The notes beneath the pieces are model-generated. The model did no database searches. It was not told the DNA's origin and saw only the letters and a list, made by a program, of their open reading frames with translations. From the NCBI GenBank assembly GCA_012965625.1, contig DTSC01000465.1, positions 1 through 6,425 of the forward strand: 6,425 nucleotides of DNA. Direction: 5' to 3'. This document shows positions 1 to 6,334 of the stretch, piece by piece. The stretch comes from Flavobacteriales bacterium. GTDB taxonomy: Bacteria > Bacteroidota > Bacteroidia > NORP154. Each line of letters starts with the position of its first letter. The first letter of the stretch is position 1. The position numbers and the translations under genes are program-made.

Positions 1-1
1 C

Positions 2-544
2 CTGGCCGAATATTTTATAGGGAATTTTGAAGTTCTTTTGAACCAGGCTGTTTTGATTGTTGCACCTGAAGGCTTGAATAAATTTTATAAGAATGGACTT
101 GAAGGAGATGTTGGCGCCTCATGGATGACTAAAGCGGATAGATTGAACGAGATTATGGATTATAATAAGTACCTAGATAATTTATACGATAAGATTTTCC
201 AGAAAATGAATAGAGAAGAGGTTCAAGTTAACATCTTGGGTTTTTCGCAAGGATCATCAACTGCTTGTAGATGGATTATGGAAGGTAATGCCAAGTTTGA
301 CAACCTGGTAATTTGGTCTGGTGGAATACCAAATGACCTGGAATTTGAAAAGTTTAGAGGAATCTTATCAGGGAAACCACTACAGGTATTGGTAGGTGAT
401 GATGACACTTTTATAAAAGAGTCAGATATAGCTGCTCAGGAAAAAATGCTAATGGATAGAAATATAGATTATAAATTAACCAGGTTTCAAGGTGGGCACA
501 ATGTCGAACCTGAAGTATTAAAGCACTTAGCCGAGACTTTGTAA
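2..544 (+). CDS. alpha/beta hydrolase, phospholipase/carboxylesterase family (5'-partial)
   Basis: The reading frame is open from the first bases of the window, so the gene starts upstream; 180 C-terminal residues are visible. The serine-hydrolase triad is recognisable: nucleophile elbow GFSQGS with Ser at visible residue 82, the acid in GDDDTF (probably Asp135, matching the family's GDxDP position), and His166 in GGHNVEP. This order and spacing fit the carboxylesterase/phospholipase (acyl-protein-thioesterase-like, Abhydrolase_2) family, which hydrolyses carboxylic esters or thioesters, often of lysophospholipids or short acyl esters. Family members are usually about 210-230 residues, so roughly 30-50 residues, including the N-terminal oxyanion-hole HG motif, lie outside the window. 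An in-frame TTG at 38 is internal, because homologous-looking sequence continues upstream of it. No signal peptide can be judged. The stop codon lies 7 bp before the CotH-like gene, so co-transcription is likely. The exact substrate cannot be told. Confidence 0.85.
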   Translation: MAEYFIGNFEVLLNQAVLIVAPEGLNKFYKNGLEGDVGASWMTKADRLNEIMDYNKYLDNLYDKIFQKMNREEVQVNILGFSQGSSTACRWIMEGNAKFDNLVIWSGGIPNDLEFEKFRGILSGKPLQVLVGDDDTFIKESDIAAQEKMLMDRNIDYKLTRFQGGHNVEPEVLKHLAETL

Positions 545-551
545 TCTATGG

Positions 552-2582
552 ATGGATATACTGAAAATGAACCATAAATTGTTAAAAATAGCTGTTGGAT
601 TTATTCTATTTATGACAATATCCTTTGGGTTCCAACTATCAAAAGCCCAATGTCCAGCTGGGCAATCAGAAGTATTCATTGATGTAATTACGGATGACTA
701 TGGTTACGATTGTTATTGGGAGCTGCTGCTGGCAGGTGATACTTGTGGAGGAAATTCTATAATCCAGGGTGGGAATATGGCAGTTGGCTGTTATGGTGGC
801 TGTGCTCAGGCGCAAACTTCTGGTGGTTATGCTGACAATACCACTATTACAGAAGGGCCTTGGTGCCTTCAGGAAGGAAATTATTATGACATAGTTTATG
901 TTGATGATTATGGAGATGGAGGGATAACCTTTGAGGTTAATGTATCAGGCCAACTAGCTAAAACCATAAGTGGCTCTGGCTGTGGGGGGACTTACAGTTT
1001 TATGATTCAGCCACCCCTGTCATTGGATTCTTCAAACTTGCCTATTGTTGTTTTAAATACATTAGGTCAAACGATATTGGATGACCCAAAGATAACTATA
1101 GATATGGGTATTATATATAATGGGCCAGGGCAAATGAATCACATGTCAGATCCTTTTAATGATTACGATAGTAAAATTGGTATAGAATACCGCGGTTCAT
1201 CATCCCAGTCTTTCCCAAAGAAATCGTATGGGCTGGAAACCAGGGATGTTTTCGGAAATAGCTTAAATGTACCCATCCTGGGGATGCCTTCAGAAAATGA
1301 TTGGATATTATATGCTCCCTATAGTGATAAGTCACTTATTAGAAATGTGATGGCTTTTGAGCTGGGAGCCAAACTTGGGGGCTATGCTCCAAGAACAAGA
1401 TTATGTGAACTTGTTCTTGATAATTCTTATCAAGGAGTTTATGTTTTTATGGAGAAAATAAAAAGAGCTAGTACCAGGGTTGATATTTCAGGCTTAGGCA
1501 CTACTGACACATTAGGAGACCAGGTTACGGGGGGGTATATAATTAAAATTGATAAAAGTACTGGAGGATCAGATGGCTGGGTATCTCCTTATCCACCTGA
1601 TAGTAGTGGTGTTCACGATATCTTTTTTCAGTATGATTATCCTGATTGGAAATATATTCTGCCTGTCCAGCAATCCTATATTCAAGATTTTATGTATGAT
1701 TTTGAGTCTACTCTAAAAAGTCCTTGGTTTTTAGATGTTGATTCTGGATACAAGAATTATGTTGACATCACTTCGTTTGCTGATTTTTTAATAATGAACG
1801 AACTAACGAATAACGTTGATGGCTATAGATTAAGCACTTTTATGAATAAGGATAAGGATAGTAAAGGGGGAAAATTAACTATGGGCCCATTATGGGATTT
1901 TAATTTAGCATTTGGTAATGCTGACTATTGTAATGGGGGAAATACTTTTGGGTGGGCCTATGATTTTAACTCGGTTTGCCCCGGCGACAATAAGCAGATT
2001 CCTTTCTGGTGGGAACGCATTCTTCAAGATTCAATATTTGTCAATTTAGTGAAATGCCGGTGGGATAACTTACGTAATGGAGAATTTCATACAGATACCA
2101 TAATGGCCTATATTGATTCTTTGGCTAATTACCTTGATATTGCACAGCAGAGAAATTTCAACACGTGGAATATTCTGGGAACTTATATATGGCCTAATAA
2201 TTTTATTGGTAATACCTACCAGGAAGAAATTGATTATATGAAAACATGGGCTTCAGAGAGGTTAGTTTGGTTAGATTCAAATATCAGTGGTATCTGTTAT
2301 CCCTCTTTGAGTGTCTTTAATCAAGATGAAAGCACTTTAGGTTTTATCCTATATCCTAATCCTGCTGATAAACAGGCACATATCATTAATCCATCAGCTT
2401 TTGAGAGGCCTGTTGAGATAATGATCTTTGATCAGTTTGGGAAGTTGGTTTATAAGGATGGCTCCTATAAAATTGACGATGAAATTTTTATAGAATCGAG
2501 CTCTTTGTCTTCTGGAATTTATATTTGCAAAATTAGGTTTGGCAATAAAACAGCTTCCAGGAAGTTTATCATTATTCATTAA
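552..2582 (+). CDS. secreted CotH kinase family protein with T9SS C-terminal sorting domain
   Basis: This is a 676-residue protein. Residues 1-32 form a signal peptide (basic MNHKLLK, hydrophobic core, SKA|QC cleavage); Met6 (567) is an equally possible start and fits the signal peptide better. Residues 33-155 are a Cys-rich beta-type domain (C34, C54, C65, C80, C84, C105, C144) with a DDYGDGG turn. The CotH domain runs from about 205 to 460 and on to about 575. It shows RGSSSQSFPKKSYG (214-227), NDWILYAPYSDKSLIRN (249-265), GGYIIKIDK (327-335), NNVDGY (420-425) and GPLWDFNLAFGNADYC (445-460). The tail from 598 (YPNPA, then IFDQFGKLVY, SSGIY and a final FIIIH) is a type A T9SS sorting signal. 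Export through Sec and T9SS to the surface or medium is therefore expected. CotH proteins are atypical protein kinases in Bacillus spores and invasins in Mucorales; whether this one phosphorylates anything is unknown. It follows the hydrolase gene by 7 bp without a Shine-Dalgarno, which is usual in Bacteroidota. Confidence 0.93.
   Translation: MDILKMNHKLLKIAVGFILFMTISFGFQLSKAQCPAGQSEVFIDVITDDYGYDCYWELLLAGDTCGGNSIIQGGNMAVGCYGGCAQAQTSGGYADNTTITEGPWCLQEGNYYDIVYVDDYGDGGITFEVNVSGQLAKTISGSGCGGTYSFMIQPPLSLDSSNLPIVVLNTLGQTILDDPKITIDMGIIYNGPGQMNHMSDPFNDYDSKIGIEYRGSSSQSFPKKSYGLETRDVFGNSLNVPILGMPSENDWILYAPYSDKSLIRNVMAFELGAKLGGYAPRTRLCELVLDNSYQGVYVFMEKIKRASTRVDISGLGTTDTLGDQVTGGYIIKIDKSTGGSDGWVSPYPPDSSGVHDIFFQYDYPDWKYILPVQQSYIQDFMYDFESTLKSPWFLDVDSGYKNYVDITSFADFLIMNELTNNVDGYRLSTFMNKDKDSKGGKLTMGPLWDFNLAFGNADYCNGGNTFGWAYDFNSVCPGDNKQIPFWWERILQDSIFVNLVKCRWDNLRNGEFHTDTIMAYIDSLANYLDIAQQRNFNTWNILGTYIWPNNFIGNTYQEEIDYMKTWASERLVWLDSNISGICYPSLSVFNQDESTLGFILYPNPADKQAHIINPSAFERPVEIMIFDQFGKLVYKDGSYKIDDEIFIESSSLSSGIYICKIRFGNKTASRKFIIIH
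2343..2579 (+). other. type A T9SS C-terminal sorting domain (part of the CotH-family gene)
   Basis: Codons 598-676 of the CotH-family gene encode a Por-secretion tail. It begins with the hallmark YPNPA, has an Ig-like strand pattern (EIMIFDQFGKLVY), a conserved L-x-SGIY turn near 652-657, and ends in a basic-hydrophobic strand SRKFIIIH. In Bacteroidota this domain directs transport across the outer membrane by the type IX machinery and is normally cleaved and replaced by an A-LPS anchor, or the protein is released. It is good evidence for the phylum and for the extracellular location. Confidence 0.9.
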
Positions 2583-2659
2583 ATATGCATCTTATCATTT
2601 ATTGTTAGTTTAGTAGAAAATTTTTATTATTTCTTCACCAATCCAATTATTTGCCAAAT

Positions 2660-3520
2660 ATGAAATATCTAATCCTTGTATTGCCTCTATTCCTTTTCGC
2701 ATGCGAAAGTGCAGAAGTGAACAATGAAATCGTCCGATTGAATGAAGAAAAAGCTGTTTTAAAAAAGAAAGCTGCAGAGAAAGATTCTGTCATTATTATG
2801 ATCGTGCAATCATTTAATGATATTGAAGGCAATTTAAGAATGGTGAAAGAGAAACAGGGGTTGATCAGTTTAAATACTACAGGAGATGTAGAGTCTGAGA
2901 AGTCTAGAAGGGAAAAGATCATTGAAGACATTCAAATGATTAATACAATTATGGAAGAGAATCGAAAGAAGATTCGAGAGTTTACAAGAAAAATTGATGC
3001 ATTGGCTCAGGATCAAAGATCTTCAAGCATCAAAATTGAAGGTTTAAAGAAAATGATCAGCACATTAAATTTGATGATTGAGGACAAAGATGCTGAAATC
3101 GGCTCACTGAAGAATGACCTAGCTACAATGAATTTTTCTCTCGATAGCCTTGCGCTTGTTTATGATGAACAAACAATTGTAGTGGAGGACCAGGCAATGG
3201 CGCTAAATACAGGGTTCTACTGTTATGGTACATTAAAAGAGCTCAAGGAAAAAGGAGTAGTGACCAAGACAGGGGGTTTCATCGGAATTGGGAAAACAGC
3301 AAAATTAATGGAAGACTTCAATAGAAATTATTTTACAAAGATTGATATTACTCAAGAAGGTTCCATTGATTTGTTTAGCAAATCAGCGCGAATAATTACA
3401 AATCATGCAACAGAATCATACACGTTTGAGAAAGATGGAGATACGGTTGAAAAATTGACAATAACAGACCCTATAGCATTTTGGAGTGCCTCCAAATATC
3501 TGGTTATTATTGTAGAGTAA
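2660..3520 (+). CDS. coiled-coil lipoprotein, conserved in Bacteroidota, function unknown
   Basis: I choose the ATG at 2660 (286 residues) over the in-frame TTG at 2651, because it gives a compact lipoprotein signal: MKYLILVLPLFLFAC, with lipobox LFAC and the lipidated Cys at residue 15. Lipid anchoring in the inner or outer membrane facing the periplasm, or at the surface, is expected. Residues about 20-175 are rich in charged heptad-like helices (Glu/Lys/Asp/Ile/Leu) and read as long coiled coils. The C-terminal region, about 183-286, is a globular domain. It contains TGFYCYGTLKELKEKGVV, a glycine-rich TGGFIGIGK turn, DFNRNYFTKIDI, and a final FWSASKYLVIIVE. I recall this C-terminal pattern from many uncharacterised Bacteroidota lipoproteins, some named as Cbp1-type collagen-binding adhesins; that name is weak support for function. 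No catalytic motif is visible. The gene stands alone between gaps of 77 and 100 bp, so it is probably transcribed separately from the downstream cluster. Confidence 0.85.
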   Translation: MKYLILVLPLFLFACESAEVNNEIVRLNEEKAVLKKKAAEKDSVIIMIVQSFNDIEGNLRMVKEKQGLISLNTTGDVESEKSRREKIIEDIQMINTIMEENRKKIREFTRKIDALAQDQRSSSIKIEGLKKMISTLNLMIEDKDAEIGSLKNDLATMNFSLDSLALVYDEQTIVVEDQAMALNTGFYCYGTLKELKEKGVVTKTGGFIGIGKTAKLMEDFNRNYFTKIDITQEGSIDLFSKSARIITNHATESYTFEKDGDTVEKLTITDPIAFWSASKYLVIIVE

Positions 3521-3560
3521 GCTATCCCTTTTATTAAAGTCAATATAGCAAAAGACATAC

Positions 3561-3591
3561 TTTCAGATCTCATATTTTGAATATATCTTTG
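3561..3591 (+). promoter_or_regulatory. probable Bacteroidota sigma-A promoter for the ALDH-led operon
   Basis: A perfect TAnnTTTG element (TATCTTTG, 3584-3591) matches the Bacteroidota -7 consensus. The -33 candidate is TTTC (3561-3564), one base from TTTG, at a 19-bp spacing typical of this phylum. Transcription would begin near 3597-3599, giving a leader of about 22-24 nt before the ATG at 3621, with an A/T-only stretch instead of a Shine-Dalgarno. Its place in a 100-bp gap, just before a tightly packed gene cluster, fits the start of an operon. No operator or riboswitch is evident. Confidence 0.6.
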
Positions 3592-3620
3592 CAGAAAATT
3601 AAATTTCAAAAATATAATTA

Positions 3621-5054
3621 ATGGAACCTGAAGTAATAAGTCCTGAATCTATCCAAAGTGAGGATTCACAAGAAAAAAGCAAGATGCAGCAATTAGTACA
3701 AAATCAAAGAACCCATTTTAATACAGGCAAGACAAAAGATCTCGAATTTAGGCTGAAAATGTTAAGATTGTTAAAAACGGCCATTGTCAATCATAAAGAG
3801 AATCTAGAAGCTGCCCTTAAGGCGGATCTAAATAAGTCTGAAACGGAGTCTTATGCTACAGAAATTGGTGTTACTATAGCAGAGATAAGACATTATATCA
3901 GCAATTTGCGAACTTGGGTTAGAGGACAAAAGGTCCCTACACCCTTGTTTTTTCTTCCAGGCAAGTCGGAGATAAGGTATGAACCATATGGTGTATGTCT
4001 GGTCATTGGCCCATGGAATTATCCCTTTAAAAATTTATTTGGCCCTGTTTTGGGTTCTGTTAGTGCTGGAAACTGCACGGTATTGAAACCTTCTGAAAAT
4101 TCTCCTCATACCGCTGCAGCTATCAAGAATATGGTATCTGAGTATTTTGATCCTGAATATATGGTAGTTATTGAAGGAGGTGTTTCCGAAACAACCGAAT
4201 TGCTAAAGGAGAGGTTTGACTATCTGTTTTTTACTGGTGGTACAGAAATTGGAAAAATCATTTATCAAGCTGCGGCCAGACACTTAACTCCGGTAACGCT
4301 CGAGCTGGGAGGTAAAAGTCCGGCCATCATCCATAAGTCAGCAAATTTGGAGGTCACTGCTAAAAGGTTAGCGTGGGGGAAGTTTATTAATCTTGGACAA
4401 ACTTGTATTGCACCTGATTATCTCTTGGTTGACAATTCAATAAAGGACCAGCTGATTGAAAAACTAAAAAAGGTAATAGTCGATTTTTATGGTGAGGATC
4501 CATCAACAAGCCCTGACCTTGGAAGAATCATAAATAAGCATCATTTTGACAGAGTTAAAGGCCTTATTGAGGGAGATGTGGTTTTTGGCGGAGATTCAAA
4601 TGAGGAAGATCGCTATATTGGTCCAACCATTATCAATAATGTAAAGCCAGACGACAAGGTGATGCAAGAGGAAATATTTGGACCCATTATTCCGATTATT
4701 GGATATGATGATATCGAGGAAGCCATAGATATTATAAACAAGAGGCCAAAACCACTTGCACTATATGTATTCTCTAATAACCACGGCGCAAGGAAAAAAG
4801 TTATCAATAGTACCAGCTCGGGCGGTGTTTGTATCAACGAAACCATCATGCATGTAGGAAGCCCTTATTTGCCCTTTGGTGGGGTGGGGAACTCAGGCAT
4901 CGGTGCTTATAATGGGAGAACTGGATTTGAGACATTTTCACATAGAAGAAGTGTAATGACAAGGTCCTTTATGTTTGATGTCCCACAAAAATATCCACCT
5001 TTTACAGAAGGTAAATTGAACTTCATTAAATTTGCCTTAAAGAGGCTATTTTAA
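3621..5054 (+). CDS. class 3 (fatty-aldehyde type) NAD(P)-dependent aldehyde dehydrogenase
   Basis: This 477-residue enzyme oxidises aldehydes to carboxylic acids with NAD(P)+ and is expected in the cytoplasm. The active site is complete: oxyanion Asn133 in PWNYP, general base Glu228 in ELGGKSP, and nucleophile Cys262 in GQTCIAPDY. FFTGGTEIGK (203-212) lies in the cofactor site and EEIFGP is at 350-355. The Asn-Glu-Cys spacings (95 and 34 residues) equal those I know for mammalian ALDH3A1, and the short N-terminus and the YPP near the C-terminus also fit class 3, the class of fatty aldehyde dehydrogenase. The first 21 residues are an acidic extension (MEPEVISPES...); family homology begins around Met22 (3684), which could be an alternative start, although the promoter position favours 3621. 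The last 14 residues are basic-hydrophobic (KFALKRLF) and might touch the membrane; there is no transmembrane anchor. It leads the cluster, 11 bp before the AGMO-like gene. Substrate chain length is inferred from class and neighbours. Confidence 0.93.
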   Translation: MEPEVISPESIQSEDSQEKSKMQQLVQNQRTHFNTGKTKDLEFRLKMLRLLKTAIVNHKENLEAALKADLNKSETESYATEIGVTIAEIRHYISNLRTWVRGQKVPTPLFFLPGKSEIRYEPYGVCLVIGPWNYPFKNLFGPVLGSVSAGNCTVLKPSENSPHTAAAIKNMVSEYFDPEYMVVIEGGVSETTELLKERFDYLFFTGGTEIGKIIYQAAARHLTPVTLELGGKSPAIIHKSANLEVTAKRLAWGKFINLGQTCIAPDYLLVDNSIKDQLIEKLKKVIVDFYGEDPSTSPDLGRIINKHHFDRVKGLIEGDVVFGGDSNEEDRYIGPTIINNVKPDDKVMQEEIFGPIIPIIGYDDIEEAIDIINKRPKPLALYVFSNNHGARKKVINSTSSGGVCINETIMHVGSPYLPFGGVGNSGIGAYNGRTGFETFSHRRSVMTRSFMFDVPQKYPPFTEGKLNFIKFALKRLF

Positions 5055-5065
5055 TAATAGCATAA

Positions 5066-6331
5066 ATGGTTGAATCTGCAATTGTCCTATATTCCATACC
5101 TGCTTTTTTTATTCTAATTGGTGTTGAGCTGCTTGTGGCCAGGCTTAAGAATGAGCAGCATTATAGGTTGAATGATGCCATTACAAGCATAGCTTGTGGG
5201 GTTAGCTCTGAAGTGGTGGGTGTCTTTATTAAATCTGCCTTTTTCTTTGCCTATATATTAATCTTTGAGCATCTAAAGATATATGAGATTCCAAATACCA
5301 TATGGTCGTGGATTATCTTGTTCTTTGGGGTGGATTTTTTTTACTACTGGTTTCACCGAAAAAGTCATGAGATCAATATGATATGGGCAACACATATTGT
5401 ACACCATCAAAGCGAAGAATACAATCTGAGCACCGCTCTGAGGCAGGCCTGGTTCCAAACGGCTTTTTCCTGGGTGTTCTACCTGCCGCTTGCTTTTGTA
5501 GGTTTTGATCCTAAGATGTTCATTGCCGTCAAGGGGATCAATTTGGTTTATCAGTTTTGGATCCATACAAAAATGATAGGAAGGATGGGTGTTTTGGAGT
5601 GGTTTATGAATACCCCATCACACCACAGAGTACATCATGGAAAAAATCCAAAGTACCTGGATAAAAATTATGCTGCTGTATTCATTATATGGGACAGGAT
5701 GTTTGGCACCTTCCAAAAGGAGGAGGAGGAACCAGTTTTTGGTACCACTAAAACGCTGGAAAGCTTTAATCCGGTTTGGACTAATTTTCATTATTGGGTT
5801 GATTTATTTAAACTCGCTGCTAGATGCACCACCTTAAAAGATAAGATAAATGTATTTCTTAAACCCCCAGGATGGCAGCCTGAAGAGCTTGGAGGCTTTC
5901 AGCATGCACCAGAAGTGGATAAGATGTCGTATAAAAAATATACTGTGCCATTACACCAATCCGTTTCAGTTTACGTGCTGATACAATTTGTTTTAGTAAT
6001 TCTTTGTTCAGGATTTATGCTCTTTGATGCATCCAGTGAGGATCCGCTTTTATTTAAAAATAACCTTCAGAAGTGTTTTGCTGCCTTTGTCTTTGTATTG
6101 ACCCTATTAAATTGTGGTGGTATGCTTGAGCAAAAAAAGTGGCTGCGCAAGCTGGAACTTATAAGGCTCTTGGCGATATTGGCATTGCCTGCATTCTTCT
6201 ATGGCCAGGTTAATCTTTTATTGATGCTTCCTCTCATAGCAGCTTATGTCTTAGCCTCTAGTGTATGGCTGCTGCTTAATCAGAAACACCTTATAAGTCA
6301 AGATTCTGGCGCTGTAACAGTGGAGAAATAG
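5066..6331 (+). CDS. sterol desaturase/fatty acid hydroxylase superfamily enzyme, alkylglycerol monooxygenase-like
   Basis: This is a 421-residue integral membrane di-iron enzyme. The histidine clusters of the superfamily are all present: H97xxxH101 (followed by Glu102), H110xxH113H114, H167 in QFWIHTK, and H187xxH190H191 in TPSHHRVHH. Beyond that, SEEYNLSTALRQ (116-127), KYLDKNYA (196-203) and FIIWDRMFGTF (206-216) match alkylglycerol monooxygenase (AGMO/TMEM195) better than sterol C4/C5 enzymes as I remember them. Hydrophobic segments lie at about 5-25, 45-67, 78-96, 128-147 and 150-166. After the catalytic domain there are more near 298-319, 336-350, 364-380 and 383-404. This extra C-terminal membrane block and the total length also resemble AGMO (about 445 residues in mammals); simple bacterial desaturases are usually shorter. 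AGMO cleaves the ether bond of alkylglycerols, releasing a fatty aldehyde, using tetrahydrobiopterin. The gene sits between an aldehyde dehydrogenase and a YhhN-like gene, with gaps of 11 and 3 bp. Superfamily membership is near certain; AGMO-type activity is probable but unproven. Confidence 0.88.
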   Translation: MVESAIVLYSIPAFFILIGVELLVARLKNEQHYRLNDAITSIACGVSSEVVGVFIKSAFFFAYILIFEHLKIYEIPNTIWSWIILFFGVDFFYYWFHRKSHEINMIWATHIVHHQSEEYNLSTALRQAWFQTAFSWVFYLPLAFVGFDPKMFIAVKGINLVYQFWIHTKMIGRMGVLEWFMNTPSHHRVHHGKNPKYLDKNYAAVFIIWDRMFGTFQKEEEEPVFGTTKTLESFNPVWTNFHYWVDLFKLAARCTTLKDKINVFLKPPGWQPEELGGFQHAPEVDKMSYKKYTVPLHQSVSVYVLIQFVLVILCSGFMLFDASSEDPLLFKNNLQKCFAAFVFVLTLLNCGGMLEQKKWLRKLELIRLLAILALPAFFYGQVNLLLMLPLIAAYVLASSVWLLLNQKHLISQDSGAVTVEK

Positions 6332-6334
6332 CAA

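Noticed and set aside
38..40. TTG at 38 as the true start of the first gene
   Set aside because: The frame is open to the window edge, and the family needs more N-terminal sequence, including the oxyanion-hole motif; the gene is truncated by the window.
552..659. CotH-family protein as a lipoprotein, because Cys34 follows the signal peptide
   Set aside because: The residues before Cys34 (SKAQ) do not form a lipobox; SKA|Q is a normal signal peptidase I site, and the protein has a T9SS tail.
2606..2613. TAGTTTAG in the gap before the lipoprotein gene as a -7 promoter element
   Set aside because: It has one mismatch to TAnnTTTG and no TTTG-like -33 element at the right distance; the 77-bp gap may hold a promoter, but I cannot locate it.
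2651..2653. TTG start for the lipoprotein gene
   Set aside because: The ATG three codons downstream gives a standard lipoprotein signal peptide and is the stronger start codon.
3521..3549. Imperfect hairpin after the lipoprotein gene (GCTAT/ATAGC outer stem, CTTT/AAAG inner stem) as a terminator
   Set aside because: The stems are short and AT-rich with an asymmetric internal loop, and no T-run follows on the + strand, so a rho-independent terminator is not supported.
5335..5342. T8 run in the AGMO-like gene as a frameshift site
   Set aside because: The frame continues intact through D90-F-F-Y with all histidine motifs in register; nothing suggests programmed or erroneous slippage.
2394..5566. 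Several minus-strand open frames of 60-100 codons
   Set aside because: All lie opposite well-supported + strand genes, with no domains, signals or plausible start context.
5637..5837. Small + strand frame inside the AGMO-like gene
   Set aside because: It lies wholly within a strongly supported coding region in another frame and has no recognisable protein features.
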